From: Hondaea fermentalgiana
Lineage: Eukaryota; Sar; Bigyra; Thraustochytrida; Thraustochytriidae
Direction of reading: 5' to 3'
Length of the DNA stretch: 64,000 nucleotides
Assembly: GCA_014084085.1 (NCBI GenBank)
Contig: NPFB01000111.1
Span: 57,492-121,491 of the forward strand
The translations under genes and the position numbers were made by a program. Shown piece by piece: positions 17,515-27,043 of this stretch (the stretch's first letter is position 1; the number at the start of each line of letters is the position of its first letter). The notes below the pieces were generated by a model. It ran no database searches and was not told the DNA's origin. It was given only the letters and a program-made list of their open reading frames with translations.

Positions 17515-18780
17515 ATGAACCAGTCGACTGGGGAGGTTCTTTGCGACAATACGGCCGCCTACCTGAACAACTTGGCCAATATTTATCCCCAGCCCTGGGG
17601 CGGCGTCTGTGGAGGCCACGGGACGTGTGTCAATGGGGTGTGCGTATGCGACGCCGGCTGGACCGGTCGCAGCGACTTTATCAACACAGAAGACATCACT
17701 TGCGATGTGAGCGACGTAGCCGTGCATGTGCTCTGGTTCATTAATTTCGCCTCTCTAGCTTGGTCCATTGGATCGACACGGCACATCATTCATAGCAGGT
17801 GGAAAAGACATTGGGAACAGGTCGAGAAACACGAGGCGCGCGGACAAAGGTATCGTATTCGCGACAACAGGGGACTCCTCGCCATTCTCGTTTTTCTGGT
17901 GCTTGACGCCCCAGCAGGGTTTCTTCTTGGCATCATTATGATGGCGACTGAGGATCAGCGTGTTGGTCTCTCGTGGGGCGTCACGATCCTTTTCTTCCTG
18001 GTATCGCTCGGTTTCTATCTCATGGTCTTCTTCTTTCAGCCTCAGCTCTTGGCTCTCATTCTTCGTGGATGCCGTGCAAAGGAGTCCGTCGTACAGGCAG
18101 CGAAAAACTGGGGTCTAGCAAGCCTTTCCTTTTCCATCATTGCCGCAGCGCTCCCTTTCATCACGCTTCTGTTTAGCGATGGGCGAGACGTGACAGCTCA
18201 GGCAGTCTACATGTCCTACTTCTCGCTCAATGTGGTGGCCTTGACCGTGTATGGCACTCAGGCCTTTGGTATCCAGTACAAGTTTAATCAGCTCATGTCC
18301 GAGAATGATGTGCGTAAGGACAGCGCTTCGGATCAAATACGAAAGAGGATGGTCTCATTTCAACGAGTCATTCTTTTCCAGGCCACCGTGCAAGGTGTCA
18401 TCTTTCTTACCTTTCTCCTGATTCCGTACTTTTACAACAAGCACGAGTACTTTATGCCCATCAGCTGGATTGGTGGCAACGAGATTTTTCGAAACCTCAT
18501 CAGAACCAGCGCTGCTTACAAACCTGCAAGCTCCAGCTCAGATACCACGGCAACGACGGCTCGCACAGGCACCAGGAATGGACTTGCAGCAACGACCAAT
18601 GTTGTCAGCAGTGCGGCTACCTCAGTATCGTCGACCTCTACCGTCGATCGACCTGCTCCGGTCAGTTTGCAGAATTTTTCCGCCAAAGCAAGTGTCTTTT
18701 TCTCACCAGATAAGGCGAATCCTGGCGAGGACGACAGCGACGACGCATTCAGTCTTGACGAGAACTCAGACTACGTTTAA
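17515..18780 (+). CDS. Polytopic membrane protein with N-terminal EGF-like motif
   Basis: 421 residues from ATG 17515 in a good context (CACAATGA). The N-terminal 65 residues carry one EGF-like unit (GGHGTCVNGVCVCDAGWTG, residues 33-51) with paired cysteines. About six hydrophobic helices follow at approximately 67-87, 120-143, 154-174, 201-221, 229-250 and 284-306. The C-terminal 110 residues are Ser/Thr-rich and acidic (DDSDDAFSLDENSDYV), probably cytosolic. No separate signal peptide precedes the EGF unit, so the first helix may act as a reverse signal anchor with the EGF motif outside. An adhesion or receptor role is plausible. I do not recognise the family. Confidence 0.8.
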   Translation: MNQSTGEVLCDNTAAYLNNLANIYPQPWGGVCGGHGTCVNGVCVCDAGWTGRSDFINTEDITCDVSDVAVHVLWFINFASLAWSIGSTRHIIHSRWKRHWEQVEKHEARGQRYRIRDNRGLLAILVFLVLDAPAGFLLGIIMMATEDQRVGLSWGVTILFFLVSLGFYLMVFFFQPQLLALILRGCRAKESVVQAAKNWGLASLSFSIIAAALPFITLLFSDGRDVTAQAVYMSYFSLNVVALTVYGTQAFGIQYKFNQLMSENDVRKDSASDQIRKRMVSFQRVILFQATVQGVIFLTFLLIPYFYNKHEYFMPISWIGGNEIFRNLIRTSAAYKPASSSSDTTATTARTGTRNGLAATTNVVSSAATSVSSTSTVDRPAPVSLQNFSAKASVFFSPDKANPGEDDSDDAFSLDENSDYV

Positions 18781-19295
18781 TTAATTTCAAATTGTTTCTC
18801 TTTTCTGGCATCACTGTATCCCATCCCGTTCTCTCTAGCATTTTTTCCCTTTATTCGTTGCCCAACTCGGCTTGCAGAAAATATCTAAGAGAAGGTGCTG
18901 AGCCTCTGGGTCCCATGCTTATCGCGTCGAGCCAGAGTTCGCCAGCAAGTTCTTGCATTTCCTATCTGTACCCTCTGGAACTTCTAGGAGATCTGACGCG
19001 AGCGCAACCCCCAATTCAAATTCGTCGTTAGGCTCGAGCCTCGCCTAACGACCGCCGCTTGGAGTTCGAGCAGGAGACGGCAAAGTCGATTGATTGCTTC
19101 TTCGACCGAGCGAGCAAGCGAGCGATCGGTCGGTCGATCGGTCGCGGCGCGAGCGACGTCACGTGCGCACGCGCACGCGCACGCGCACGCAGCGTCCGAG
19201 CTTGCCGCTCTCCTCCCGCGCCCCAGCTAGAACCTGGCCCTCGCCCGAGCAGCGGGAGCGAGAGGTGCGGAAACGGGGCACCGGAGCGGGCGGCC
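18781..19295. other. Intergenic/5' leader of the WDHD1-like gene
   Basis: No gene seen. Contains GACGTCACGTG (19155-19165), a fused CRE-like and E-box-like core, followed by a (GCGCAC)n run, about 130 bp before the WDHD1-like ATG. CGATCGGTCGGT-type repeats lie just upstream (about 19123-19145). Confidence 0.45.
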
Positions 19296-22200
19296 ATGGG
19301 TGAGCACGACGACGACGAGCTCTCCGTCGGGTCCGCGGCGACGCTCGACCCGGACGTGCAAGCAGCCTCGCAGACCAACGTCAAGGAGGCCACCGATCTC
19401 GCGCCGACAGAGGTGCAGGACGCGGCGATCCCGGAGTCACAAGACGCTGTTGAGGCGTCCCAAGACGCCTCAGCCATCCCAGACACCCTGCTCGAGGAAA
19501 CGCAAAACAGCATGCATGCAATGGATCTCGAGGATACCTCGATGGAAGCCACGCAGCAGGTCCTTGCGTCCCAGAGCCAAGGCGATGATGAGATCGACGA
19601 CGAGGATGAGGTCCTTGTAACTGTAGCCAAGACCAAGAGCGACGCGGACAAGAAGAAACAGCAACAGAGCAGTTACGACGAAAATGAAGACGAAGCCAAC
19701 GATCACAACGAGTCTATCAGTTACAACGTCGTCCACGGCGATGACGATGACGATGACGACGATGCTGAGATGCTCGCCATGCAGCAGGAACTCGACGCAG
19801 ATGACGCCCTCGAAATGTCGCAGAGCCAGGACGATAACGAGGAGAGCGACCAGATTGGCAGAAAGACGAACAAGACGCAGCCGGAAACCACCGTGCAAAG
19901 TCCAAACAACAAGAGCAACTCCGCCAATAACGATGAGGATGCCGATATCATGGAGACGCTAGACGTTGGCGAGGAAATGGAGAGCACTCGCGAGGCAAAG
20001 GGCGGCGCCATCTTTGGCGAGCCTTCGGACAAGCAACCAGCGCACGTTTCACGAGTTGTCCTCCCGCCCGGCCGCGCAGGTCTTGCAGTGAGCGCAGACG
20101 CCTCGCACGCCTTTGCAGCGGGCTCGCTCGGCGTACGTCTGCTCGACGTCAACAAGCGCGAAGTCGAAAAGGATCTTGTGGAGATCGAAGACGCTCTCTG
20201 CGTCGACGTGCATCCTGCAGGCGACCTCGTCGCCTGCGGGGCCAAAAACGGCCAGGTGCGTCTTGTTCGCTCACCCTCTGGCGAGCTCAAGGAACTGCTG
20301 CACCGCGCGCCGGGTCCAGTCCGCGATGTCTCCTTTAGCCCCAGTGGCGAACACCTTGCTGTTGCTCTGGACGAAAATGTAATTCGCGTCATCGAACTCG
20401 CGAAGCCTGCTGCATTCAAAGAGCTCAAGGGCCACTCGGCCGCCGTCAAAGCCCTTTCATGGGCTCCACAAGGGGATCTTTTGGCTTCCGCAGCCACAAA
20501 CGGTCAGGTCATCATTTGGTCCGTACGCGACAGCAAGGCGCTGAAAAAGCTTGCACGCGGCACCGTTTTGGCTGATACTGTCGAGGATCCCGACAAGACT
20601 GAGCCCGTGCAGCTCGCCTGGGAAACCTCTGGAAAGGTGCTCGCGCTCACAGCGGCCGAAGGTATCATTCTATTGTCGCGTGATACGTGGTCGCAAAAGA
20701 TTATGGCACCGTGTGGGGGCTCCGGAAGCGCCAAGAAGGAGACCGTTCCCACCGCGTTGGCATGGTCTCCGAATGGTGTCTACCTACTTTTTGCCAACGC
20801 GCGTGGCGAGATTCGTCTCCTCGACACCCGTAAGAACGCCGATGCAGGCACGCGTCTTGATAAATTTGACCTTTCGTCTATTGCGAACCAATACGCCAGC
20901 CCTGTACAACGTATCGTCTGGCCGTCGCGCCGTCGCGGGGCTCTCGCGCTTTCCATGGATGGTAATGTGCATTGGTTTGCCAGCCTCATTCCCGAGGGTC
21001 TCGATGACGCGCTAAACACCCCGACCTCTTCTTCTTCTTCTTCTTCTTCCTCCTCCTCCAAAGAGTCCGGCACCCAGATCGAGTCTGAAAACGCAAGCGC
21101 AGGCGACAAGGAACAAACTGCCGATAACGCGGAAGGAGGAGTTTCTAAAAAGCAGGGTTCCAGTCAAGAGGACGGCGAGGAAAACATCGATGGAAACAAT
21201 GAAGCTGGCGATGTGGACAGCGTCGATGGCGATGATCATCACATGGGAGACGAGCTCGACATGAACGACGACCTCGATGACCAAGATGAAGGAACCGGCC
21301 TCTACGGTGGACCTACAAGCGCAGGAGGGCTTGTGTCCAGCCAACAGCTCGACGCCCGCATCAAGCGTGCCATCGAGGACGCTCAGCCGGCGCAATTCCA
21401 GAGACAAGGCGTACTCATGCCGGGTGCAACGCCCGACTCGGAGGAGCGCAGATTTCTCGCCTGGAACTCGGTAGGAAGCGTCACCCTTCGCACGGAAGAA
21501 ACGCATAACTCGGTCGAGATTGACTTTGCCAACACAGTTGATCATCGCCGCGTACGCTTCTCTGATCATTATGGGTTCACGATGGCTGCCCTCGGAGAGA
21601 GCGGCGCTCTCTTTGCCACGCCAGGTGAGCTTGGAGAGGCGAACAGTGGCGCACTCGCCCGGCCCTACGGAAGCTCGAGCAACGACCCATCCAAGGGCCC
21701 CGCATCTGCGACCTCGAGAAAGAATGGTGATGATACGGACTGGGACCCCGGTCTTCCGGAGGACGACATGCAGGAGGAGCTTCGCGCAAGGCAAAGCGAG
21801 CACGGTCTCCTCCAGACGTACATGGATCTTGCTGAGCAGGCTGACGCCGCTGGTGTGGCTCCTGAAAAGCTACTGGGCGGTGCCACGTCAAAGAATTCGA
21901 CGTTGGCAGACCGCATGGAGGCACGCTACGGTACATGCTCGACATTGTTCTACAAGTCGTTCGATTCGCGGTCCAATAATGCGGACTGGACCGCCAGGCT
22001 GCCGGTGAGCGAGAAGGCCCGCGCCGTGGCTGCTGGCGCATCTTTCGCAGCGGTGGCTACAAACCGGCGTACCTTGCGAATCTTCCGTCCCAGTGGTCTC
22101 CAGGAGGCCCCTCTCGTGCTCCCTGGTCCCATTCTCTCCATGTCGGGCGCCGGCGTCTTTTTGTTCGTGGTGTACCACACGGGTGCCCCGAGCGCGGATG

Positions 22201-23564
22201 GCACGCAGCATATGGGTTTCCAGCTCATCGATGTGGGCGTTGAGGGCGCGGCCGGAGGCGGAATTACTAGCATTGCGGCCAGTGGACGTCTGCCAATGCC
22301 CCATGGGGAGCCCAAGCCGCTCAAATGGGTTGGTCTTTGTGATAAATCCATGGGATTTATGCCCGCCTGCATGGACTCCAAGGGCACGCTCATGGTCCTG
22401 TCCAAGGCAGTTGCCTGGAATTGGGTCCCGGTCCTGGACGAAAACACGCTGCGACGCTCCAAGCATGACGTGCTCTGGCCTGTGAGCATTCAGCTCGGCA
22501 AACTCAATGGAATCTTGCTCAAGGGCAAGGGTGCTCATGCCGGCTTCCCGGAAATTTACCCGCGGCCGGTCCTTACGTCGTTCGACCTTTCCGTCCCCCT
22601 TGCTGGGCTCAACTTGTCAACAGGAAGCCTTAAATACAAGCTCGAGGAGGAGACGGTGCGCTCTCACCTTGTGCTGGAGCAGCTCAAGTGGGTCGCAAAG
22701 GCGATTCCAGACACTACGGCAGACGTGGATGCCCTTCGTCTTGGCGATCAGAAGCTGCTCGAGGCCGAGGCCCAGCTCGACGCCGGCGTGCTCAAGCACA
22801 TGATCCTTGCAGTCAAGCTCAATCGCAGCGCGCGAGCCTTTGGCCTCGTCAAGCGTCTTCGCCTTGACCGCTCGCTCCAAATTGCGCACCAGCAAGCTCA
22901 GCAGGCTGGCGCTGACCTTAATCTGCTCCAGCGCATCGAGCGACTTATTGCTATTCGCGAGCAAGCTGCCCGTCTGGCCGAGGATGATGGCGACGACGCC
23001 TCGTCGTCGGATGAGGATGGCGAAGAAGACGATGATATGTCGGGGGACGATGCCGATTTTGGCGTCGTGGAGCCTACAGAGACGCGCCAGCGACAACGGC
23101 GGACGCCTGTCAACAAAATGCGTAAACGCCTTGCTGCCCAGGCCCCTGCCTCGGCGCTCCGCACACTTTCGATTCAGGAACCCTCTGACAGTGAGGATGA
23201 TCTTCGCAGCGAGGCAAGCTATGAGGACGATCGCAGGTCTAAGATCAAACACCGCGTCAACGCCTCGTCCGCGAGTGTCGCGAGCTCTCCTGGATCGTCA
23301 GAGGCAACCTCGGATCCGCCCGTGCTCGCGAGCGAGATGTCCTCGCCTTCAACGCAGATGAAAAAGAAGCGGAATCCCTTTGCTCTCTCCAAGAAGGCCT
23401 CGGAGAACACGGAAACTAGTGCGAATGGCCAGAGCATCATGTCCGCCTTTAAAAAGGCTCCGGTTCTCACTCCCAAGCTCAACCGTCAGTCCACATTTAC
23501 GCAAGAAGCTCTCTCGACCAAGCCAAAGAAGCCAACGAGTGCGTCGAAACGTCGCCGGCTGTAG
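19296..23564 (+). CDS. WDHD1: Ctf4/AND-1/WDHD1-like replisome adaptor
   Basis: 1422 residues from ATG 19296 (MGEHDDDELS). Residues about 1-250 are a highly acidic, Gln/Ser-rich extension not usual at the N-terminus of this family. About 252-570 form the WD40 propeller (GHSAAVKALSWAPQGDLLASAATNGQVIIWSV and similar repeats). About 575-690 are an acidic poly-Ser linker. About 690-1120 match the SepB/second-propeller region (FLAWNSVGSVTLRTEE...DFANTVDHRRVRFSDHYGFTMAALGE). About 1120-1225 form the C-terminal helical bundle (LVLEQLKWVAK...AFGLVKRLRL). The tail is basic and disordered, with an NPFALSKK motif and a PIP-box-like QSIMSAFKKA. Ctf4/WDHD1 trimers link CMG helicase to DNA polymerase alpha and other clients in the nucleus. 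No HMG box was found. Confidence 0.9.
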   Translation: MGEHDDDELSVGSAATLDPDVQAASQTNVKEATDLAPTEVQDAAIPESQDAVEASQDASAIPDTLLEETQNSMHAMDLEDTSMEATQQVLASQSQGDDEIDDEDEVLVTVAKTKSDADKKKQQQSSYDENEDEANDHNESISYNVVHGDDDDDDDDAEMLAMQQELDADDALEMSQSQDDNEESDQIGRKTNKTQPETTVQSPNNKSNSANNDEDADIMETLDVGEEMESTREAKGGAIFGEPSDKQPAHVSRVVLPPGRAGLAVSADASHAFAAGSLGVRLLDVNKREVEKDLVEIEDALCVDVHPAGDLVACGAKNGQVRLVRSPSGELKELLHRAPGPVRDVSFSPSGEHLAVALDENVIRVIELAKPAAFKELKGHSAAVKALSWAPQGDLLASAATNGQVIIWSVRDSKALKKLARGTVLADTVEDPDKTEPVQLAWETSGKVLALTAAEGIILLSRDTWSQKIMAPCGGSGSAKKETVPTALAWSPNGVYLLFANARGEIRLLDTRKNADAGTRLDKFDLSSIANQYASPVQRIVWPSRRRGALALSMDGNVHWFASLIPEGLDDALNTPTSSSSSSSSSSSKESGTQIESENASAGDKEQTADNAEGGVSKKQGSSQEDGEENIDGNNEAGDVDSVDGDDHHMGDELDMNDDLDDQDEGTGLYGGPTSAGGLVSSQQLDARIKRAIEDAQPAQFQRQGVLMPGATPDSEERRFLAWNSVGSVTLRTEETHNSVEIDFANTVDHRRVRFSDHYGFTMAALGESGALFATPGELGEANSGALARPYGSSSNDPSKGPASATSRKNGDDTDWDPGLPEDDMQEELRARQSEHGLLQTYMDLAEQADAAGVAPEKLLGGATSKNSTLADRMEARYGTCSTLFYKSFDSRSNNADWTARLPVSEKARAVAAGASFAAVATNRRTLRIFRPSGLQEAPLVLPGPILSMSGAGVFLFVVYHTGAPSADGTQHMGFQLIDVGVEGAAGGGITSIAASGRLPMPHGEPKPLKWVGLCDKSMGFMPACMDSKGTLMVLSKAVAWNWVPVLDENTLRRSKHDVLWPVSIQLGKLNGILLKGKGAHAGFPEIYPRPVLTSFDLSVPLAGLNLSTGSLKYKLEEETVRSHLVLEQLKWVAKAIPDTTADVDALRLGDQKLLEAEAQLDAGVLKHMILAVKLNRSARAFGLVKRLRLDRSLQIAHQQAQQAGADLNLLQRIERLIAIREQAARLAEDDGDDASSSDEDGEEDDDMSGDDADFGVVEPTETRQRQRRTPVNKMRKRLAAQAPASALRTLSIQEPSDSEDDLRSEASYEDDRRSKIKHRVNASSASVASSPGSSEATSDPPVLASEMSSPSTQMKKKRNPFALSKKASENTETSANGQSIMSAFKKAPVLTPKLNRQSTFTQEALSTKPKKPTSASKRRRL
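21027..21060 (+). repeat. (TCT)n/(TCC)n microsatellite coding for poly-Ser
   Basis: Uninterrupted serine-codon repeat in the acidic linker between the two propellers of the WDHD1-like protein. Confidence 0.9.
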
Positions 23565-23702
23565 AAATGTGATGCCTGTAGTTTTTCGTTGAAAGAAAAA
23601 AAGCGAGCTGCTACATGAGCTGCCTGCCTGCCTGCCTGCCGCAAGTTGTAAGAAAATCTTCTTGCCACGTTGGCGGTCAAGCTTGTTGTTGCAGTTGCGA
23701 TT

Positions 23703-23738
<36 letters not shown>

Positions 23739-24218
23739 CTCTGTATGACTGACGGACAAACGAACGAACGAACGAACGAACGAACAGACGTCTGTCTCAA
23801 GACCCACACATTACACGAGAAAGACACACACACACACATCGCAATTCCAAAAAAAAAAATCATCCTTCATCTTCTTCTTTCGCTTCATCTTGCTTCGTGG
23901 CGGCCACAAACGAGGCGGGGTGCCCTCGTTGTTTTCCGATTCATCGCTTCATACGTTTTTGTTGAATTTCCCTCTCCTTTTGCTTCAAAAATACGAACTG
24001 ACGGATGCCCAATCATTCAGCTGGAAGCACTCTCTCACTTCGTCGCCGCACCACTTCTCGCACCCATTGTTGTCGGGCGTGGATACCTTTCAGTCGATAC
24101 ATTGACCAGGTCAGATCTCCTCTCTCACAGCATTCTTCCTCCCTTTTTGCATTTTGCCTCCCCAGCCTGCAGGTCAATCCGTAAGCCTTGCTGACTTGAA
24201 TGGTCGTAGTTTTCACTG
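23565..24218. other. Convergent intergenic region rich in microsatellites
   Basis: Lies between the 3' ends of the WDHD1-like gene (+) and the CHAT/NB-ARC/SH2 gene (-). Holds (CTGC)n at 23621-23641, (AATC)n at 23705-23738, (CGAA)n at 23759-23785 and a short (AC)n near 23825. The frames running through these repeats are artefacts. Confidence 0.7.
23705..23738. repeat. (AATC)n tetranucleotide microsatellite
   Basis: About eight to nine perfect AATC units, closely followed by a (CGAA)n run at 23759-23785. Confidence 0.95.
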
Positions 24219-26943
24219 TCATGATACCGAAGCAAGCGACCGCGGAGAATTCATGGCCGAAGCCGAGGGCAGTCGCCCATGCGAGGCCGAAAACGATGTT
24301 GCTGCTGACGATACCGCCATCGACGAAAAGACCGCTTGCAAAACCTCTTTCTTGTTTCTGTCCGGCCAAAGGTGGCAAAAGATGTCGTGCGCAAGCAGAA
24401 AGGCCCCGAGGGACTCGAAGCGCTTGCGTCCATTCCTGAACTCGAGCGAGACACCCCCATCAGGCCCGGGTACAACCAATGAGTGCACAACGCGACGAGA
24501 CGAGCCGCATGGCGCTGCCACCACGTAGGCCACGGCCAAATTACCTGGAACAGATTCGCTTATTCGAATGAGAAATGTCCCCGAGGACCGAGACAAGAGT
24601 ATCTCGTTGACCTGCTCTTTGGAGACGAGCCCAAAGATGACACCCTGATTCCAGTACTCGCTGTTGCTCAATAGCGAGGCTGTCGAGGCCTCAAGCCAGG
24701 CTGCAAAGGCTTTGACAACATCCCGGACAGGCTTTTGCGCGCGACCTTGGCCGGACCCAGCAATTCGTTCATACACAGCGCGTAGGCGCGCGAGGTCCCG
24801 TTCGGAAAACTTGCGATTGATACTTGGATATTTGTACAGGGCCTCGGGCAGAATCTCCTCGGTCGATTTGAGAACGGCGGACCACTGTGCGTCCGCATCA
24901 TCGGGTCGAACGAGCACGGAGATTCTCGCACAGGCAGTTTTCACCAATGAACGAGCCCAGTCCTCGTCCGAAGAGGCCGACACAGTTGAGAAAGAAGACG
25001 ACTGCGTCGATCCAAACGACGACGACGACGCCGTCGGCACGCCGAACCGGGCCTGCAAACAGCTCGTAGAAGGCCCCGCAAAGCCACCCACGTGGACGCC
25101 GTCGCGGCCAAGCGCGGAGTTCGGCACAGCCATGTTCCGAGATGCGAGCAGAGACGGCGCTGCAGAGGGCGTCTGCACTTGCATGCTTGACGCGGAGGGC
25201 GTATGCATTTGCATGCTTGGCGCGGAGGGTGTCTGCATTCGCACGCTTGAAGAAGGTGCCATCGGGACAGCAGGTCGCATTGGCGATGTAAGATCGGTAC
25301 CAAAAAAGGCACGCGCGGCACCTCGCGCAAAGTTAGACAAATCATGAAGATGCTGGCTGTGTAAATTTTCCGCAACTTGCCCAATTACAATGGGATGGCC
25401 TCGACATTCACGCACGACGCGATGACTGGCGAGCACCTGGAGTCGTTGACGACTGCTGAGTTTTGCAAAGTGTCCGCCCGCCACTCCATCCATTACCTCA
25501 ACCTCAATCAGCGATCGAGGGCTCAGATGCAAAAGAAGCTGCGCAGCGTGTTGTGCGCTGAGCTCACTCACTTCCAAAACAGATTCCTCAAGAGCAGCAT
25601 CGGCCAAGCTCCCTGCAACTCCCTGAGCACTGGCATTCCAAACACTTGCGCTAGGAAACGATGATGACGCAGACACGCCCGCAGAAGAACTCTCGGAACT
25701 GATTGCATTGCGACTCGTACATAGTACTGCCACGTGCGGACACGCGACCAAAAGGTCGCGTATGAATCCCGCGAGCGCCGTCCACGATGCCGCTGAGCGA
25801 TCCCTCCCTGCCCACTGCTCACAACCGTCGAGAAGGACGATGAGATTGCCTGGGTACGCTTCGTATTCACTGGTGACGGCATTGAGACCTGCAAAAAGAG
25901 TAGGTTCTGAATCTGCGGCGCAGAGAGCTCTTGGGCCGCTCGTGCAAAAGGCCTCGACCAAGGTCGCCCGCGCTTCACTGCCGCCCCGTAGCACGCCTCT
26001 TGCACCAGAATCTCTTACAAGAGGCACATAGCAGACGCCCTTGCAATGTCTTCGTTTGCTAAGAAAATTGCACGCCGCGATAGCGCAAGTCGTCTTGCCA
26101 ATGCCCTCGGCGCCGCAAATGGTGAGCCAGCGCGAGGGCGCAGCTTGGCGCGGCTGCGCAGATGGCAACGACTGTGCTGCCAAGACTTGCACGATACGCT
26201 GCGTAATCACCTTGCGCCCGATGGCACGACTTGTGATGCGACGACACGAATTAATAGTCGGCGGCGGCGTCTCGTCCCGGACCTCTCCGACTCGCCCCGG
26301 GTCAAAGACGGGAACCGCGTGGTCGACGCCCTGCTTTGGTAAGAGAAGAAACTTTTTCTCTTGACGTGTCCGCCACGCGTCGTCTTTTCCGGGCGTGAGC
26401 TGAATACACTGTTGGGCGTAATCGAAGGCATCTTGCACCGTATCTCCAGTCACGAGACGGTCATAGAAGAATTTGGCAAAGTCTCTGCCCACCTGATCCG
26501 CAACTCTCGAGTCTCTTCGCACGGCCACAACGTGCTTGACGCCAGCCTGAACAAATATGTCACCAATGGGATGCGAAAAGCAGGCGCTCACAAAGACAAC
26601 ATCGGGCATGCGGTCTCTGTCCAGCATGGCCTCGAGGTCCGAGGCGCTCAGCCTGTCGAGCTGACCGGCGCTGTCTTCGAGTGCAAGGAAGCCGTCGGGG
26701 AGTCCGTGACACGTAAAGTGGAGGACCTCGGCGGCACACTTTACGCCCTTGGCTTGCAGCGTGCGTCGCAGGGACTCTCGCGTCGCGGCCTCGACCCTGA
26801 TCGAGAGCGCCTGGCCTTTGTCCTCGAACATGTGCTTGAGGTCTTCGGCCTCGCGGATCACATCGAGGCCCTCGACTTCCTCCTCCTCCTCAGCGTCTCC
26901 TCGGGCCCCGTGCGCGCCGGCATGGTCCCGCCGCTGCCGGCGT
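24219..26943 (-). CDS. CHAT protease / NB-ARC (STAND) ATPase / STAT-like linker-SH2 fusion, 5' end lost in assembly gap
   Basis: Open from the gap edge (26943) to TGA at 24219-24221; about 907 residues visible with no acceptable initiator, so the N-terminus is missing. Residues are numbered here from the codon at 26859-26861. CHAT domain (about 1-190): HFTCHG with His52 and VSACFS with Cys94, the caspase-like dyad. NB-ARC (about 215-510): P-loop GAEGIGKTT (250-258), Walker B LIVLLDGCE (340-348), VLCTSRN (379-385) and GLPL-like CRGHPIVIG (486-494). A Ser/Pro/Met linker carries three 10-residue repeats (about 536-566). A helical segment (about 633-735) leads into an SH2 domain (about 738-845): WNQGVIFGLVSKEQ, GTFLIRISES with the phosphotyrosine-binding Arg766, and VVHSLVV. 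The WNQG...GTFLIR spacing is closest to STAT linker-SH2 regions. Known biology: CHAT domains are proteases, NB-ARC is a nucleotide-driven oligomerisation switch and SH2 reads phosphotyrosine. Inferred: an NLR-like sensor gated by tyrosine phosphorylation. Confidence 0.85.
25168..25257 (-). repeat. Three tandem 30-bp repeats inside the CHAT/NB-ARC/SH2 gene
   Basis: Units at 25168-25197, 25198-25227 and 25228-25257, the third more diverged. They encode a repeated S-x-Q-(M/V)-x-TPSA pattern in the linker between the ATPase and the SH2 half. Confidence 0.85.
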
Positions 26944-27043
26944 NNNNNNNNNNNNNNNNNNNNNNNNNNNNNNNNNNNNNNNNNNNNNNNNNNNNNNNNN
27001 NNNNNNNNNNNNNNNNNNNNNNNNNNNNNNNNNNNNNNNNNNN
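26944..27043. other. Assembly gap (100 N)
   Basis: Exactly 100 unknown bases, the usual placeholder for a gap of unknown length. It interrupts the 5' end of the CHAT/NB-ARC/SH2 gene in a very GC-rich stretch. Confidence 0.98.

Noticed and set aside
19155..19165. GACGTCACGTG as a demonstrated promoter element
   Set aside because: A suggestive CRE/E-box overlap, but a single occurrence next to simple repeats; kept only as a note in the intergenic entry.
21012..21803. A 263-codon minus-strand frame inside the WDHD1-like gene
   Set aside because: Shadow frame in the acidic linker; no domain and poly-Arg from the Ser repeat.
25168..25257. Regular 30-bp repeats considered as a CRISPR-like array
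   Set aside because: Units are contiguous without spacers and are in frame inside a coding region of a eukaryotic gene.
24219..26943. Bacterial contamination as source of the CHAT/NB-ARC gene
   Set aside because: Flanking eukaryotic genes, microsatellites and a fused SH2 domain (eukaryotic) argue for a genuine nuclear gene; the gap at 26944-27043 is the only weak point.
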